Source: an uncultured Lachnospiraceae bacterium (GTDB taxonomy: Bacteria; Bacillota; Clostridia; Lachnospirales; Lachnospiraceae). Taken from it: a stretch of DNA of 32,713 bases. A program made the position numbers and the translations under genes. The notes beneath the pieces were generated by a model. It was not told where the DNA came from, made no database searches, and saw only the letters and a program-made list of their open reading frames with translations. This document shows, piece by piece, positions 22,308-30,501 of this stretch (positions within the stretch are counted from its first letter, which is position 1; each line of letters begins with the position of its first letter). Location of the stretch: assembly GCA_947629545.1 (NCBI GenBank), contig CANREE010000026.1, forward strand, positions 1 through 32,713, in the 5' to 3' direction.

Positions 22308-22338
22308 TGAACCGTAAGCAGAAGGAGGGGTGCATACG

Positions 22339-22674
22339 ATGAAGATTATCTTTGCGATTGTGGGTTCGGACGATGGAACCAGAGTAACGGATGCGCTGAA
22401 TGAGCATGGCTTTGGTGTGACGCGGTTGGCGACAACAGGCGGTTTCCTCAAGAAGGGGAACGCTACGCTGATGATCGGTACGGAAGAGGAAAAGGTTGAT
22501 GAGGCGATTCGTCTGATTCAGGAAACCTGCGGCAAGAGACAGAAGATTACCTGTAATGTGCCTACGCCTAATGTGGCGTCTATCTCGGCCGGATACATGA
22601 TGATGCCGATGACGGTGGAACTGGGCGGAGCTACTATATTTGTGACAGATGTTGAACGTTTCGAGAAGATCTGA
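22339..22674 (+). CDS. darA: Cyclic-di-AMP receptor, PII-like (DarA/PstA, DUF970)
   Basis: Small trimeric PII-like protein that binds cyclic di-AMP. The family signature GFGVTRLATTGGFLKKGNATLMIG spans about residues 24-47 in the right place, followed by VDEAIRLIQETC and the C-terminal GGATIFVTDVERFEK. Length 111 is typical. ATG 22339 follows AAGGAGGGG; the GTG at 22330 lies too close to it. In B. subtilis darA sits elsewhere (with tmk and holB), so the present context, after a wall-type SH3 lipoprotein and before a terminator, differs. Cyclic di-AMP controls turgor and wall homeostasis, which fits the neighbours, but the link is inference. Confidence 0.92.
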   Translation: MKIIFAIVGSDDGTRVTDALNEHGFGVTRLATTGGFLKKGNATLMIGTEEEKVDEAIRLIQETCGKRQKITCNVPTPNVASISAGYMMMPMTVELGGATIFVTDVERFEKI

Positions 22675-22681
22675 CAGAAGG

Positions 22682-22723
22682 AATGTGCCGGCGATATGCA
22701 GGAGATATTGCCGGTACATTTTT
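22682..22723 (+). terminator. Rho-independent terminator after darA
   Basis: AATGTGCCGGC (22682-22692) pairs with GCCGGTACATT (22710-22720, one G-U), extended by ATAT/ATAT toward the loop. TTTTT follows at 22719-22723. It separates darA from the convergent AraC-type gene. Confidence 0.9.
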
Positions 22724-22748
22724 GCCGTGGTATCGGCAGTTGATCCGA

Positions 22749-23717
22749 TCATGAAGCAGGAGATCTGCGGTAATCACCGGGAGTCTGATGGTAATACTCC
22801 CGGAAGATACGGTGGAAATAGCTGGTATTATCGTAACCGACAGCGGCGCAGATATCAGTGATGGGAAGCCGTGTATTCTGGAGCAGGAATGCGGCCTGAT
22901 TTAGTCGTTTGATCTGCAGAAGTTCTTTATAGGTTCGGCCTAAGAGACGCTTGATGGCGCGGCTGAGCCATGGCACATCGTAGCCTAAGATGGCTGCCAG
23001 TTCTGTCAGTTCCCCTTCGCGGTAATTTTCATCGATGTAACGCAGGACCTGAAGGATCAGCTGCTGCGTGGGGGACTGGGACGCGGACTGGATGCGCTCG
23101 GTACAGTGGGTCAGCTGCAGGAACAGAAGTCCCATTGTAATCTGGTTGATGCTGCGCTTGTCCGGTTGGTTATTGAGAAGAGTCCAGACCATATTTTCTA
23201 TCAGATTCTGGACCGGCAGGACGTCGGCTACCTGAAAGTGCAGGTAGTTGCCAAAGCGGTTTTCCTGACGCAGGCAGCTGATCAGGAAGTCCCGAAGGTT
23301 GTTTTCTTCTTCCCCCATCATGCGGAAAGCAGTATCAAAGAATTCCGGCAGGACAATGAAATTAACTGCAATGTCATTGCGTCCGGCCGGCAGGATTTCC
23401 TGAACTGCGTTCTGGTTGAGAAAGAGCAGTTCGCCGGCACGCAGAAGAACCTGATTGCCGTCAATGATATGAGTAGTCTGCCCCTGGCACATATAGATTA
23501 CTTCCACAAAATTGTGCCGGTGCTTCGGAAAGTGGACGAAGCGCGTGTGGGGGCGGATACGGATCAGTTTGCCATGCTCCAGCATTTTTCCGCTGTCGAT
23601 CACCATAGGGCTGTGCTGCGCGGAATAGAGGGTAGCGTCGATCTCGCTGCGACCGGACAGGATCGCCTGTTCTTCTTCGGTAATGACGCTCAATTGGGCG
23701 ATGAGTTGCTGGTTCAT
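22749..23717 (-). CDS. AraC-family transcriptional regulator (cupin + HTH), probable rhamnose regulator
   Basis: Regulator of 322 residues. An N-terminal cupin-like sensor domain (about 40-130: HFPKHRHNFVEVIYMCQG, LRAGELLFLNQNAVQEI) precedes a C-terminal AraC double helix-turn-helix (about 220-320: LTELAAILGYDVPWLSRAIK and ITDICAAVGYDNTSYFHRIF, ending TPGDYR). It is divergent from rhaB, and the shared region holds both promoters. That layout, and the sensor type, suggest it activates rhaB-rhaD in response to rhamnose, as RhaS/RhaR do, though similarity to those proteins was not tested. The start at 23717 is set by AAAGGAG upstream. Its 3' end is convergent with the darA terminator. Confidence 0.92.
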   Translation of the reverse strand: MNQQLIAQLSVITEEEQAILSGRSEIDATLYSAQHSPMVIDSGKMLEHGKLIRIRPHTRFVHFPKHRHNFVEVIYMCQGQTTHIIDGNQVLLRAGELLFLNQNAVQEILPAGRNDIAVNFIVLPEFFDTAFRMMGEEENNLRDFLISCLRQENRFGNYLHFQVADVLPVQNLIENMVWTLLNNQPDKRSINQITMGLLFLQLTHCTERIQSASQSPTQQLILQVLRYIDENYREGELTELAAILGYDVPWLSRAIKRLLGRTYKELLQIKRLNQAAFLLQNTRLPITDICAAVGYDNTSYFHRIFREYYHQTPGDYRRSPAS

Positions 23718-23756
23718 GACGATGGGAACTCCTTTCGTGAAAGTGTGCAGTGCAGT

Positions 23757-23805
23757 CCGGGAACTCTTGAGTCGGTACTGTCAGTATAGCACAGTTATTT
23801 CCCGG
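23757..23805. promoter_or_regulatory. Inverted repeat CCGGGAA / TTCCCGG in the AraC-rhaB intergenic region
   Basis: CCGGGAA (23757-23763) and TTCCCGG (23799-23805) are perfect inverses, 35 bases apart. They bracket the -10 of the minus-strand regulator promoter. They could be half-sites for the regulator, or chance; AraC proteins often use direct rather than inverted sites. Confidence 0.35.
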
Positions 23806-23811
23806 ATGCAA
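23783..23811 (-). promoter_or_regulatory. Promoter of the AraC-family regulator
   Basis: Minus-strand TTGCAT (23811-23806), 17 bases, TATACT (23788-23783). The start codon is about 66 bases downstream, leaving a leader that includes one arm of the inverted repeat. Confidence 0.6.
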
Positions 23812-23841
23812 ATAACGACGCTTTTTTTGCGAACGAAGTCC

Positions 23842-23870
23842 TTTATTTTCAGAATCAGGCGCGATATAAT
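23842..23870 (+). promoter_or_regulatory. Promoter of rhaB-rhaD with weak -35
   Basis: A perfect TATAAT at 23865-23870 with only TTTATT (23842-23847) at the 17-base position. A good -10 with a poor -35 is what an activator-dependent promoter looks like, consistent with control by the divergent AraC-type gene. The ATG is 32 bases after the -10. Confidence 0.6.
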
Positions 23871-23902
23871 AGAAACAGATTTAAAGGAAGAGGGGGTAAG
23901 CA

Positions 23903-25324
23903 ATGTCGCAGTATTATCTTGCAGTAGACATTGGGGCGTCAAGCGGACGGCATATTCTGGGAAGCGTCCGGGACGGCCGGATGGTCCTTGAGGAAGTCTA
24001 TCGTTTTCCCAACGGCATGAAGAAGATGAACGGGCAGCTGTGCTGGGATTTGGATGAGTTGTTTGGCCATATCAAAGCCGGCATGAAGAAATGCCGTGAA
24101 CTCGGCAGGATCCCGATCAGTATGGGGATCGATACCTGGGGCGTGGATTTTGTGCTTGTGGATGAAAATGGCCGCGCTGTGGGGAACGCTGTCGGCTATC
24201 GGGACGGTCGTACGAACGGAATGGACGATGAGGTCTACCGGATCATTTCGCAGGACAGGCTTTACGCGCGCACCGGTATCCAGAAAGAGATCTTTAACAC
24301 GGTCTATCAGCTGATGGCGGTGAAGAAGCAGCATCCGGAGTATTTTACGCAGGCGAAATTTCTTCTGATGCTGCCGGATTATTTTCATTTTTTACTTACC
24401 GGCGTGAAGAAGCAGGAATACACGGAGGCGACGACGAGCCAGCTGGTGAATCCCTATACGAAGGAGTGGGATCTGGAGCTGATCGAAATGCTCGGCTATC
24501 CGACGGAGTGGTTCGGTCCTTTGTCCGTACCGGGTACCGTGGTCGGGAATCTGACGCCGCAGGTGCAGGAAGAAGTGGGCTTTAACTGTCAGGTGGTGCT
24601 TCCGCCCACGCATGATACGGCGTCCGCGGTGGCCGCTGTGCCGTCCAATGAGTCGGATATTCTCTATATCAGTTCCGGAACCTGGTCGTTAATGGGAACG
24701 GAGCGGATGGAAGCGGACTGCTCGGTGGAGAGCATGAAGAAGAACTTCACCAATGAAGGCGGCTACGGTTACCGTTTTCGGTATTTAAAGAATATCATGG
24801 GACTGTGGATGATTCAGTCGGTGAAGAAGGAATTGACGGAAGCGGGCGAAGATTATTCCTTCGGGGAGCTGTGCGAGATGGCCTCCCGGGAGACGATCCC
24901 GTCTGTTGTGGCCTGTAACGACGACTGTTTTCTGGCACCGGAGAGCATGATCCGGGCGGTGAAAGACTTCTGTGAATCTTCCGGTCAGCCGGTTCCGCAG
25001 ACCGCGGGGCAGCTGGCGGCAGTCATTTACAACAGTTTGGCCAGATGTTACGGAGAGACCGTCGAGGAACTGGAGCAGGTGACCGGCAAGCGTTACCGGC
25101 AGATACATATTGTGGGCGGCGGCGCCAATGCGGACTATCTGAACCGCCTCACGGCAAAATATACGAAGCGGCCCGTGTATGCAGGACCGACGGAAGCGAC
25201 AGCTATCGGCAATCTGACGGCACAGATGATAAGGGCAGGGGAGTACGCTGGGCTGACGGAAGCGAGAGAAGCGATCTTTCAATCGTTCGAAGTGAAGGAG
25301 TATCCTGTTCCTGCGAAGGAATGA
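23903..25324 (+). CDS. rhaB: Rhamnulokinase
   Basis: FGGY-family sugar kinase that phosphorylates L-rhamnulose to rhamnulose-1-phosphate. Features: YYLAVDIGASSGRHILG at the N-terminus (ATP-binding fold; the SSGR is typical of RhaB), GIDTWGVDFVLVDENG, GYRDGRTNGM, a PPTHDTASAVAAVP stretch, YISSGTWSLMG and the C-terminal nucleotide site HIVGGGANADYLN. At 473 residues it has the family length. ATG 23903 follows AGAGGGGG. Followed after 62 bases by rhaD, with which it forms a two-gene catabolic unit. L-rhamnose isomerase and an uptake system are not in this window. Confidence 0.95.
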   Translation: MSQYYLAVDIGASSGRHILGSVRDGRMVLEEVYRFPNGMKKMNGQLCWDLDELFGHIKAGMKKCRELGRIPISMGIDTWGVDFVLVDENGRAVGNAVGYRDGRTNGMDDEVYRIISQDRLYARTGIQKEIFNTVYQLMAVKKQHPEYFTQAKFLLMLPDYFHFLLTGVKKQEYTEATTSQLVNPYTKEWDLELIEMLGYPTEWFGPLSVPGTVVGNLTPQVQEEVGFNCQVVLPPTHDTASAVAAVPSNESDILYISSGTWSLMGTERMEADCSVESMKKNFTNEGGYGYRFRYLKNIMGLWMIQSVKKELTEAGEDYSFGELCEMASRETIPSVVACNDDCFLAPESMIRAVKDFCESSGQPVPQTAGQLAAVIYNSLARCYGETVEELEQVTGKRYRQIHIVGGGANADYLNRLTAKYTKRPVYAGPTEATAIGNLTAQMIRAGEYAGLTEAREAIFQSFEVKEYPVPAKE

Positions 25325-25386
25325 CGGTAGAGCAACAGAACAGGAGAACGATATCATTACCATATTCAGGAAAGAAGGAGAAAGCG

Positions 25387-26214
25387 ATGAAAGTATTGGA
25401 TGCTGAATTTGTAAAAGGATTTATCCGGCTGTGCGATGATGGATTCCATCAGAACTGGCATGAGCGCAACGGCGGCAATCTGAGTTACCGGATTAAGACG
25501 GAAGAGGTCGAGTCGGTGATGGATGATCTGAACGAGGATAAGCCGTGGCAGCCCATCGGTACCATGGTGCCGGATCTGGCAGGTGAGTATTTTCTGGTGA
25601 CAGGAAGCGGCAAGTATTTTCAGAATGTGAAGCGGGAACCGGAGGCTAATATCTGTATTATCGAAGTGGACGATGAGGGCAGGAATTACCGGATCCGCTG
25701 GGGTCTTGTAAAGGGCGGAAGGCCTACCAGCGAACTGCCGTCCCATCTGATGAATCTGGAAGTGAAGAAGAAGGTGACGAATGGCAGATACCGCGTAGTC
25801 TATCACGCCCATCCGGCCAATACGGTGGCTCTGACTTTCGTGCTGCCGCTGGAGGACGAGGTATTCACCAGAGAGATCTGGGAAATGATGACCGAGTGCC
25901 CGGTGGTATTCCCGGACGGTATCGGCGTTGTCGGCTGGATGGTGCCGGGCGGCCGTGACATTGCGGTGGCGACCAGCGAGCTGATGAAGAAGTACGACGT
26001 AGCGATCTGGGCCCATCACGGCATGTTCTGCACCGGCGAGGACTTCGATTCTACCTTCGGTCTGATGCATACAGTGGAGAAAGCGGCGGATATTCTGGTG
26101 AAAGTGCTGTCTATGGGACAGGGCAAGAGACAGACGATCACGCCGCAGGATTTCCGGGATCTGGCGGTGGATTTCAAGCTGACGCTGCCGGAAAAGTTCC
26201 TGTACGAGAAATAA
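25387..26214 (+). CDS. rhaD: Rhamnulose-1-phosphate aldolase
   Basis: Class II, zinc-dependent aldolase that splits L-rhamnulose-1-phosphate into dihydroxyacetone phosphate and L-lactaldehyde. Zinc ligands are visible as the two His of YHAHPANT (about residues 140 and 142) and a His of WAHHGMFC (about 211). The catalytic Glu is in TSELPSH (about 116). NGGNLSYR near the N-terminus and FLVTGSGKYF form the phosphate-binding region. Its 275 residues match the E. coli enzyme in length and spacing. ATG 25387 follows AAGAAGGAG; the frame is open further upstream in the end of rhaB but that part is not coding. It ends 22 bases before the convergent amidase gene. Confidence 0.96.
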   Translation: MKVLDAEFVKGFIRLCDDGFHQNWHERNGGNLSYRIKTEEVESVMDDLNEDKPWQPIGTMVPDLAGEYFLVTGSGKYFQNVKREPEANICIIEVDDEGRNYRIRWGLVKGGRPTSELPSHLMNLEVKKKVTNGRYRVVYHAHPANTVALTFVLPLEDEVFTREIWEMMTECPVVFPDGIGVVGWMVPGGRDIAVATSELMKKYDVAIWAHHGMFCTGEDFDSTFGLMHTVEKAADILVKVLSMGQGKRQTITPQDFRDLAVDFKLTLPEKFLYEK

Positions 26215-26235
26215 GGAACGGCGGAATGATATGTC

Positions 26236-26997
26236 TTATTGATTTTTCAGCGCAGCCTTTACGTCTTTGAGAAACTGTTTCCACGCGTCGCCGTGGTCTA
26301 CATAATACCGCGGACAGCTCTTGCCGTTCACGTCATAGTGGCGTATCACGTCATTTGCGTCAAGCTCCAGCTCCCCGCAGAGCCAGGCCGTCAGTTTCAC
26401 CAGCGCATTGTAGGATGCGTCGGTGAACTTGCCTGTCTCATCCGGGTGGCAGACCTCAATGGTGACGGTATCAAAGTTTCGCGGCGCGTTGGCGTAAGAG
26501 ATTTCGCTGACCGGAATGCACTGGAGGACCTCGCCTTCCAGACCAACGATAAAGTGGCTCGAGGAGGAGGTGCCTCCCTGTTCCGGATCCTGATCAGCCA
26601 GACTGTCGAAATAGCGCTGATTGGCTTCGGCTGAGGTGCCGGGATTCCCCACATAGTGGATGACGATATTTTTCACTTCCCGCATGGACACATCCGGGCG
26701 GGAAAAGATATTCTTGCGCAGGAATTTCTGCTCGATCCAGTCCGGCGTTTCGACTGCCTTCAGGTTCACGGTATAGGGTGCTTCATATCCCCAGATTCGG
26801 TAGCCGACCCCGATGCCCGCGCCGAGTCCGATGAGAAGCAGAAGCGCCAACAGGAGGTACGGAAGAAACCTGTCAAACGGTCGCTGCCGCCGGCTGCGGC
26901 CCGCAGTCTGCCGGTCGGAGGTATCAGAGATCTCCGGCCGGAAAACCTGCCTGTCAGATGGGGCCGGATGAATGTCGTTATTGTAATGATCCTGCAT
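26236..26997 (-). CDS. Membrane-anchored N-acetylmuramoyl-L-alanine amidase (Amidase_2)
   Basis: Cleaves the bond between MurNAc and L-Ala in peptidoglycan. A hydrophilic cytoplasmic tail (residues 1-44, ending RRQRPFDRF) precedes one transmembrane helix (about 45-66) and an external PGRP/Amidase_2 domain. Zinc ligands are His114 (IVIHYVGNPG), His220 (VIRHYDVNG) and Cys228 (KSCPRYY); the acid in TVTIEVCHPDE is in the usual place. ATG 26997 is chosen because AAAGGAG lies 8 bases upstream; the longer frame to 27045 lacks an RBS. It is 253 residues. No spore-specific features were seen, so a role in vegetative wall turnover or in sporulation is open. Confidence 0.93.
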   Translation of the reverse strand: MQDHYNNDIHPAPSDRQVFRPEISDTSDRQTAGRSRRQRPFDRFLPYLLLALLLLIGLGAGIGVGYRIWGYEAPYTVNLKAVETPDWIEQKFLRKNIFSRPDVSMREVKNIVIHYVGNPGTSAEANQRYFDSLADQDPEQGGTSSSSHFIVGLEGEVLQCIPVSEISYANAPRNFDTVTIEVCHPDETGKFTDASYNALVKLTAWLCGELELDANDVIRHYDVNGKSCPRYYVDHGDAWKQFLKDVKAALKNQ

Positions 26998-27040
26998 GGT
27001 AATTCTCCTTTGATATGCCGTGATGCGCTTTTCTTTCTCT

Positions 27041-27068
27041 ATCATACCATATTTCCGTGTAAAAACAA
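27041..27068 (-). promoter_or_regulatory. Promoter of the amidase gene (minus strand)
   Basis: Extended -10 TGG-TATGAT (TATGAT at 27046-27041), with TTGTTT (27068-27063) 16 bases upstream. The leader to the start codon is about 37 bases. Confidence 0.6.
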
Positions 27069-27108
27069 AATGTTTTTTGCGCCTGAAAGCCAGCTTGCGT
27101 TTTCTGCA

Positions 27109-27137
27109 TTGACTTTACAGAGCGGGAAGGCTATAAT
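27109..27137 (+). promoter_or_regulatory. Strong sigma-A promoter of the gtrA-yfhO pair
   Basis: TTGACT (27109-27114), a 17-base spacer, TATAAT (27132-27137). The best sigma-A match in the window. The ATG of the GtrA gene is at 27170. Confidence 0.85.
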
Positions 27138-27169
27138 TGGAGAATACTGGGCTTTTATGAGGTGATCGT

Positions 27170-27637
27170 ATGCGCGATAGGTTCTGGAGGAGGTTCGTTA
27201 ACCGTGAGTCTGTAACCTATATTATATTCGGCGTGTTGACGACTGCGGTTGATTGGGTTTCCTATACGGTGCTGCGGCGGCTGGGGACGGATTACCGTGT
27301 CGCCACAGCGCTCAGCTGGGCGGCGGCGGTACTGTTCGCTTTTGTCACAAACAAACTGGTGGTATTCCGCAGTTTTGAGATGCGCCCCGGACTGGTGTGG
27401 AAAGAGTTTTCCGGCTTTGTGACCGCCAGGGTGGCAACGGGCCTCTTCACGATGGTCGCAATGATCGTTATGGTGGACGGGCTCCATTGGAATGAATATT
27501 TGGGGAAAGTGGTGGTATCGGCAATTTCCCTGGTGTTGAACTACCTTTTCAGTAAATGGTTTATTTTCAGAAAGGGCAGTGGGAAAACGACGGATGCCGC
27601 AGCAAGCGGCAGGAGAGCGCCGAATGGCGGGGAATAA
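27170..27637 (+). CDS. GtrA family membrane protein
   Basis: Small polytopic membrane protein, 155 residues with about four transmembrane helices (about 15-33, 45-66, 82-102, 112-132). The family pattern is YIIFGVLTTAVDWVSYTVL, then NKLVVFRSF, then LNYLFSKWFIFRK. GtrA proteins are thought to flip undecaprenyl-phosphate sugars across the membrane. ATG 27170 follows GAGGTGA. It overlaps the yfhO-like gene by 14 bases. In Bacillus and Listeria a GtrA protein works with a CsbB-type glycosyltransferase and YfhO in lipoteichoic acid glycosylation; the pair here suggests the same kind of pathway, but no CsbB-type gene is in the window. Confidence 0.9.
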   Translation: MRDRFWRRFVNRESVTYIIFGVLTTAVDWVSYTVLRRLGTDYRVATALSWAAAVLFAFVTNKLVVFRSFEMRPGLVWKEFSGFVTARVATGLFTMVAMIVMVDGLHWNEYLGKVVVSAISLVLNYLFSKWFIFRKGSGKTTDAAASGRRAPNGGE

Positions 27638-30452
27638 AGAGATGGAATCAGATGAAATCAGAAGAACATCGGAGGAACTGGAGAAATTGGTGAAGGAATA
27701 TGAAGAGGGAGCCTTAGAGGGGGCTGCCTCCTATGAAGATTACGAGGCCGACGGGGGCTGGGATCCGGAGGATGGCGCTCCTGATACAGACGAAGACTGG
27801 GTCAGCGGGGATGGATCGGAGGAGGAGTTTGATCCGGAGGATTCGCTGTATGCGCCTGAAAGGCAGGAACCGTTTCAAAATCCCGGAAATGCTCCGGCTT
27901 CCCGCAGTAAGGAAGCCCATAAAGAACGCAGGAAAGCCGGACAGGCCGGAGCGGGTGTTCTGAATCTGACCGGAAGCATGGGTCTGGCGGCTGCGTTTTT
28001 GGTGCCGGTTTTGGTAATGGTGATTATTTTTGCCCAGAGGGGTATTTTCCCGTTCGGGGACAAGTCTTTCCTGCGGACGGATATGTACCATCAATACGCT
28101 CCGTTTTTCTCGGAATTTCAGTATAAGCTGACTCACGGCGGCAGTCTGCTCTACAGCTGGGACGTAGGACTGGGCGTGAATTTTTCAGCCCTTTACGCTT
28201 ACTATCTGGCCAGCCCCTTAAACTGGCTTCTGATCCTGTGCCCAAAGCAGCACGTAATCGAATTTATGACCTATATGATCGTTTTTAAGATCGGTCTGTC
28301 AGGCCTGTCCTTTGCTTACTATCTGCGGCGGCATTGTGGCCGCGGGGATTTCGGCGTTGCGTTTTTCGGCATTTTCTATGCCCTGTCAGGGTACATGGCG
28401 GCCTATAGCTGGAACATCATGTGGCTGGACTGTATCCTGCTGTTCCCGCTGGTCATGCTGGGTCTGGAAATGCTTGTAAAGAGACGCCGCGGCGTTCTCT
28501 ATTGCGTGAGTCTGGGATTGTGTATCCTGTCTAACTATTATATTTCCATCATGATCTGTATTTTCATGGTGATCTATTTTGCGGCGCTCCTGATTCTGGA
28601 GCATAAGAAAGGCAAGGGACCTGTAAGCTACGTCATTAATTTTGTTCAGTTCGGCGCCTGCTCATTGGTTGCGGGTGGTCTGGCGGCAGGCGTTCTGCTG
28701 CCGGAGATCTATGCGTTGCAGGTGACGGCCTCCGGAGATTTCAATTTCCCGAAAACATTTACATCGTATTTTTCCATATTTGATATGTTCGCCCGTCATA
28801 TCGGCAATATCGATGTTGAGATCGGTCTGGATCACTGGCCGAATATTTACTGCGGCGTAGCGGTGCTGATGCTCTTTCTGCTGTATCTGGGTTGTAAGCA
28901 GATCTCCGTGAGGCACAAAGCGGTATATTTGAGCATGGTGCTCTTCTTTTTCGCCAGCTTCTCGATGAATATCCTGAATTTTATCTGGCATGGATTCCAT
29001 TATCCCAACAGCCTTCCCTGCCGCCAGTCTTTCATTTATATCTTCCTGATGCTTTATATGTGCTACGAGGCTTACAGTCATCTCCATGAGACGGAGGAAG
29101 GGCAGATCGGCAGGGCTTTTCTGGGGGCCGTGGCCTTTGTGATTCTGGCGGAAAAGCTGGTGGAGCAGGAGCATTTTGAGTTCTATGTGTTTTATCTGGC
29201 GATCATTTTCCTGGCGGTCTATGCGGGTATGATCTGGTTGTACAAGAAGGGAAAGGTGGAGTTGAGCCTTTTGCTTCTTCTGACGTTGGCGGTGGTGACG
29301 GAGGAGGCGGCAGCCAATACGATGGTCACCAGCGTGACCACGACCAGTCGTTCTGCATATATTCGGGATAATGCGGATGTGCAGGCACTGGTGGAGCAGA
29401 TTCCGACGGACGAAGGCTTCTATCGGATCGAGAAGGTGACAAGGAAGACAAAAAATGACGGCGCGTGGATGAACTTTCCGACAGTATCGCTGTTCTCTTC
29501 CACAGCCAATGCAGATCTGACGGCCTTCGCCAAAACTATGGGCTGCGAAGGCAGTGTCAATGCTTACAGTATTACGGGCAGCACGCCGTTAGTGGATTCC
29601 CTGCTTGGCGTTCGTTACGGGCTGTATTCCGAGGAACAGGACATTTCCGACGATATGATGCAGCTGGCAGGCCAGTCGGGAGAGACCTGGCTTTATAAGC
29701 GGTATTTCACATTGCCGCTGGGCGTTATGTTCCCGGATTATTTTGACGATCAGTGGGTTCGTGATCAGGGTAATCCGGCGCTGGTGCAGAATTCCTTCTG
29801 TGAGGGCGTCGGCGCCGGCCCGGTGCTTTTGGATGCGGGCGGTGAGAATATGGGAGACAGCTTCCGTTTTACGGCGGCAGTGGATGGCGATTATTATATT
29901 TATATTTCCAATAAAAATGTGAAAAAAGTGGAGGTCACAAAGTCTGACGCGGCAGAATCCTTTGACAATGTCGACCGTGGCTTTTTGCTGGAGCTTGGCC
30001 GGTGTGAGGCCGGACAGACCATTACCGTCAATGGGGAAGAGGGCGGCGTAGACTTAAATGCATATGCGTATTGTTTCTCGGACGATGCGTTAAAGCAGGT
30101 ATATAATACCCTGAACCGCTATCCGTTTGAGGTGACAGGGTGGACGGATACGACTGTGGATGGCGTGGTCAGCACGGAGAAGAACGGCGTGCTGTTTACC
30201 AGCATTCCTTACGATAAGGGCTGGACGGTGACGTTAGATGGGACAGAAGTGAATACGGAGAAGATTTTTGGAGCATTTCTAAGCTTTGCCGTGCCTGCCG
30301 GGACTCACACGGTCAGTATGGTCTATATGCCTCAGGGGCTGAAAATGGGTGCGGTTATCAGCGGCGTAAGCGCTGTGCTTTTGCTTCTTGCGGCTGTGAG
30401 CGGATATATGGCAGGAAAGAAGAAACGACGGACAGAAAGCGCGGCAGGCTGA
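27624..30452 (+). CDS. YfhO family GT-C membrane glycosyltransferase
   Basis: Large polytopic protein of 942 residues. A cytoplasmic N-terminal region (1-115) is strongly acidic up to about residue 80 and basic at 94-107. The first helix is at about 118-138. The YfhO motif then follows: FLRTDMYHQYAPFFSEF with LLYSWDVGLGVNF, the acidic residues expected at the GT-C active site. Roughly a dozen more hydrophobic segments run to about residue 575. The C-terminal third is an external beta-rich domain, closed by a last helix (about 905-930). ATG 27624 has AGGAG 8 bases upstream; starts further up lie deeper in gtrA. The family adds sugars to lipoteichoic acid or related polymers outside the membrane; the substrate here is inferred. 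Confidence 0.9.
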   Translation: MAGNKEMESDEIRRTSEELEKLVKEYEEGALEGAASYEDYEADGGWDPEDGAPDTDEDWVSGDGSEEEFDPEDSLYAPERQEPFQNPGNAPASRSKEAHKERRKAGQAGAGVLNLTGSMGLAAAFLVPVLVMVIIFAQRGIFPFGDKSFLRTDMYHQYAPFFSEFQYKLTHGGSLLYSWDVGLGVNFSALYAYYLASPLNWLLILCPKQHVIEFMTYMIVFKIGLSGLSFAYYLRRHCGRGDFGVAFFGIFYALSGYMAAYSWNIMWLDCILLFPLVMLGLEMLVKRRRGVLYCVSLGLCILSNYYISIMICIFMVIYFAALLILEHKKGKGPVSYVINFVQFGACSLVAGGLAAGVLLPEIYALQVTASGDFNFPKTFTSYFSIFDMFARHIGNIDVEIGLDHWPNIYCGVAVLMLFLLYLGCKQISVRHKAVYLSMVLFFFASFSMNILNFIWHGFHYPNSLPCRQSFIYIFLMLYMCYEAYSHLHETEEGQIGRAFLGAVAFVILAEKLVEQEHFEFYVFYLAIIFLAVYAGMIWLYKKGKVELSLLLLLTLAVVTEEAAANTMVTSVTTTSRSAYIRDNADVQALVEQIPTDEGFYRIEKVTRKTKNDGAWMNFPTVSLFSSTANADLTAFAKTMGCEGSVNAYSITGSTPLVDSLLGVRYGLYSEEQDISDDMMQLAGQSGETWLYKRYFTLPLGVMFPDYFDDQWVRDQGNPALVQNSFCEGVGAGPVLLDAGGENMGDSFRFTAAVDGDYYIYISNKNVKKVEVTKSDAAESFDNVDRGFLLELGRCEAGQTITVNGEEGGVDLNAYAYCFSDDALKQVYNTLNRYPFEVTGWTDTTVDGVVSTEKNGVLFTSIPYDKGWTVTLDGTEVNTEKIFGAFLSFAVPAGTHTVSMVYMPQGLKMGAVISGVSAVLLLLAAVSGYMAGKKKRRTESAAG

Positions 30453-30501
30453 TGAAGAAGCCGGCAGCTGCGGAAAAGAGAGACGAAGAGGAGAACAAAT
30501 C

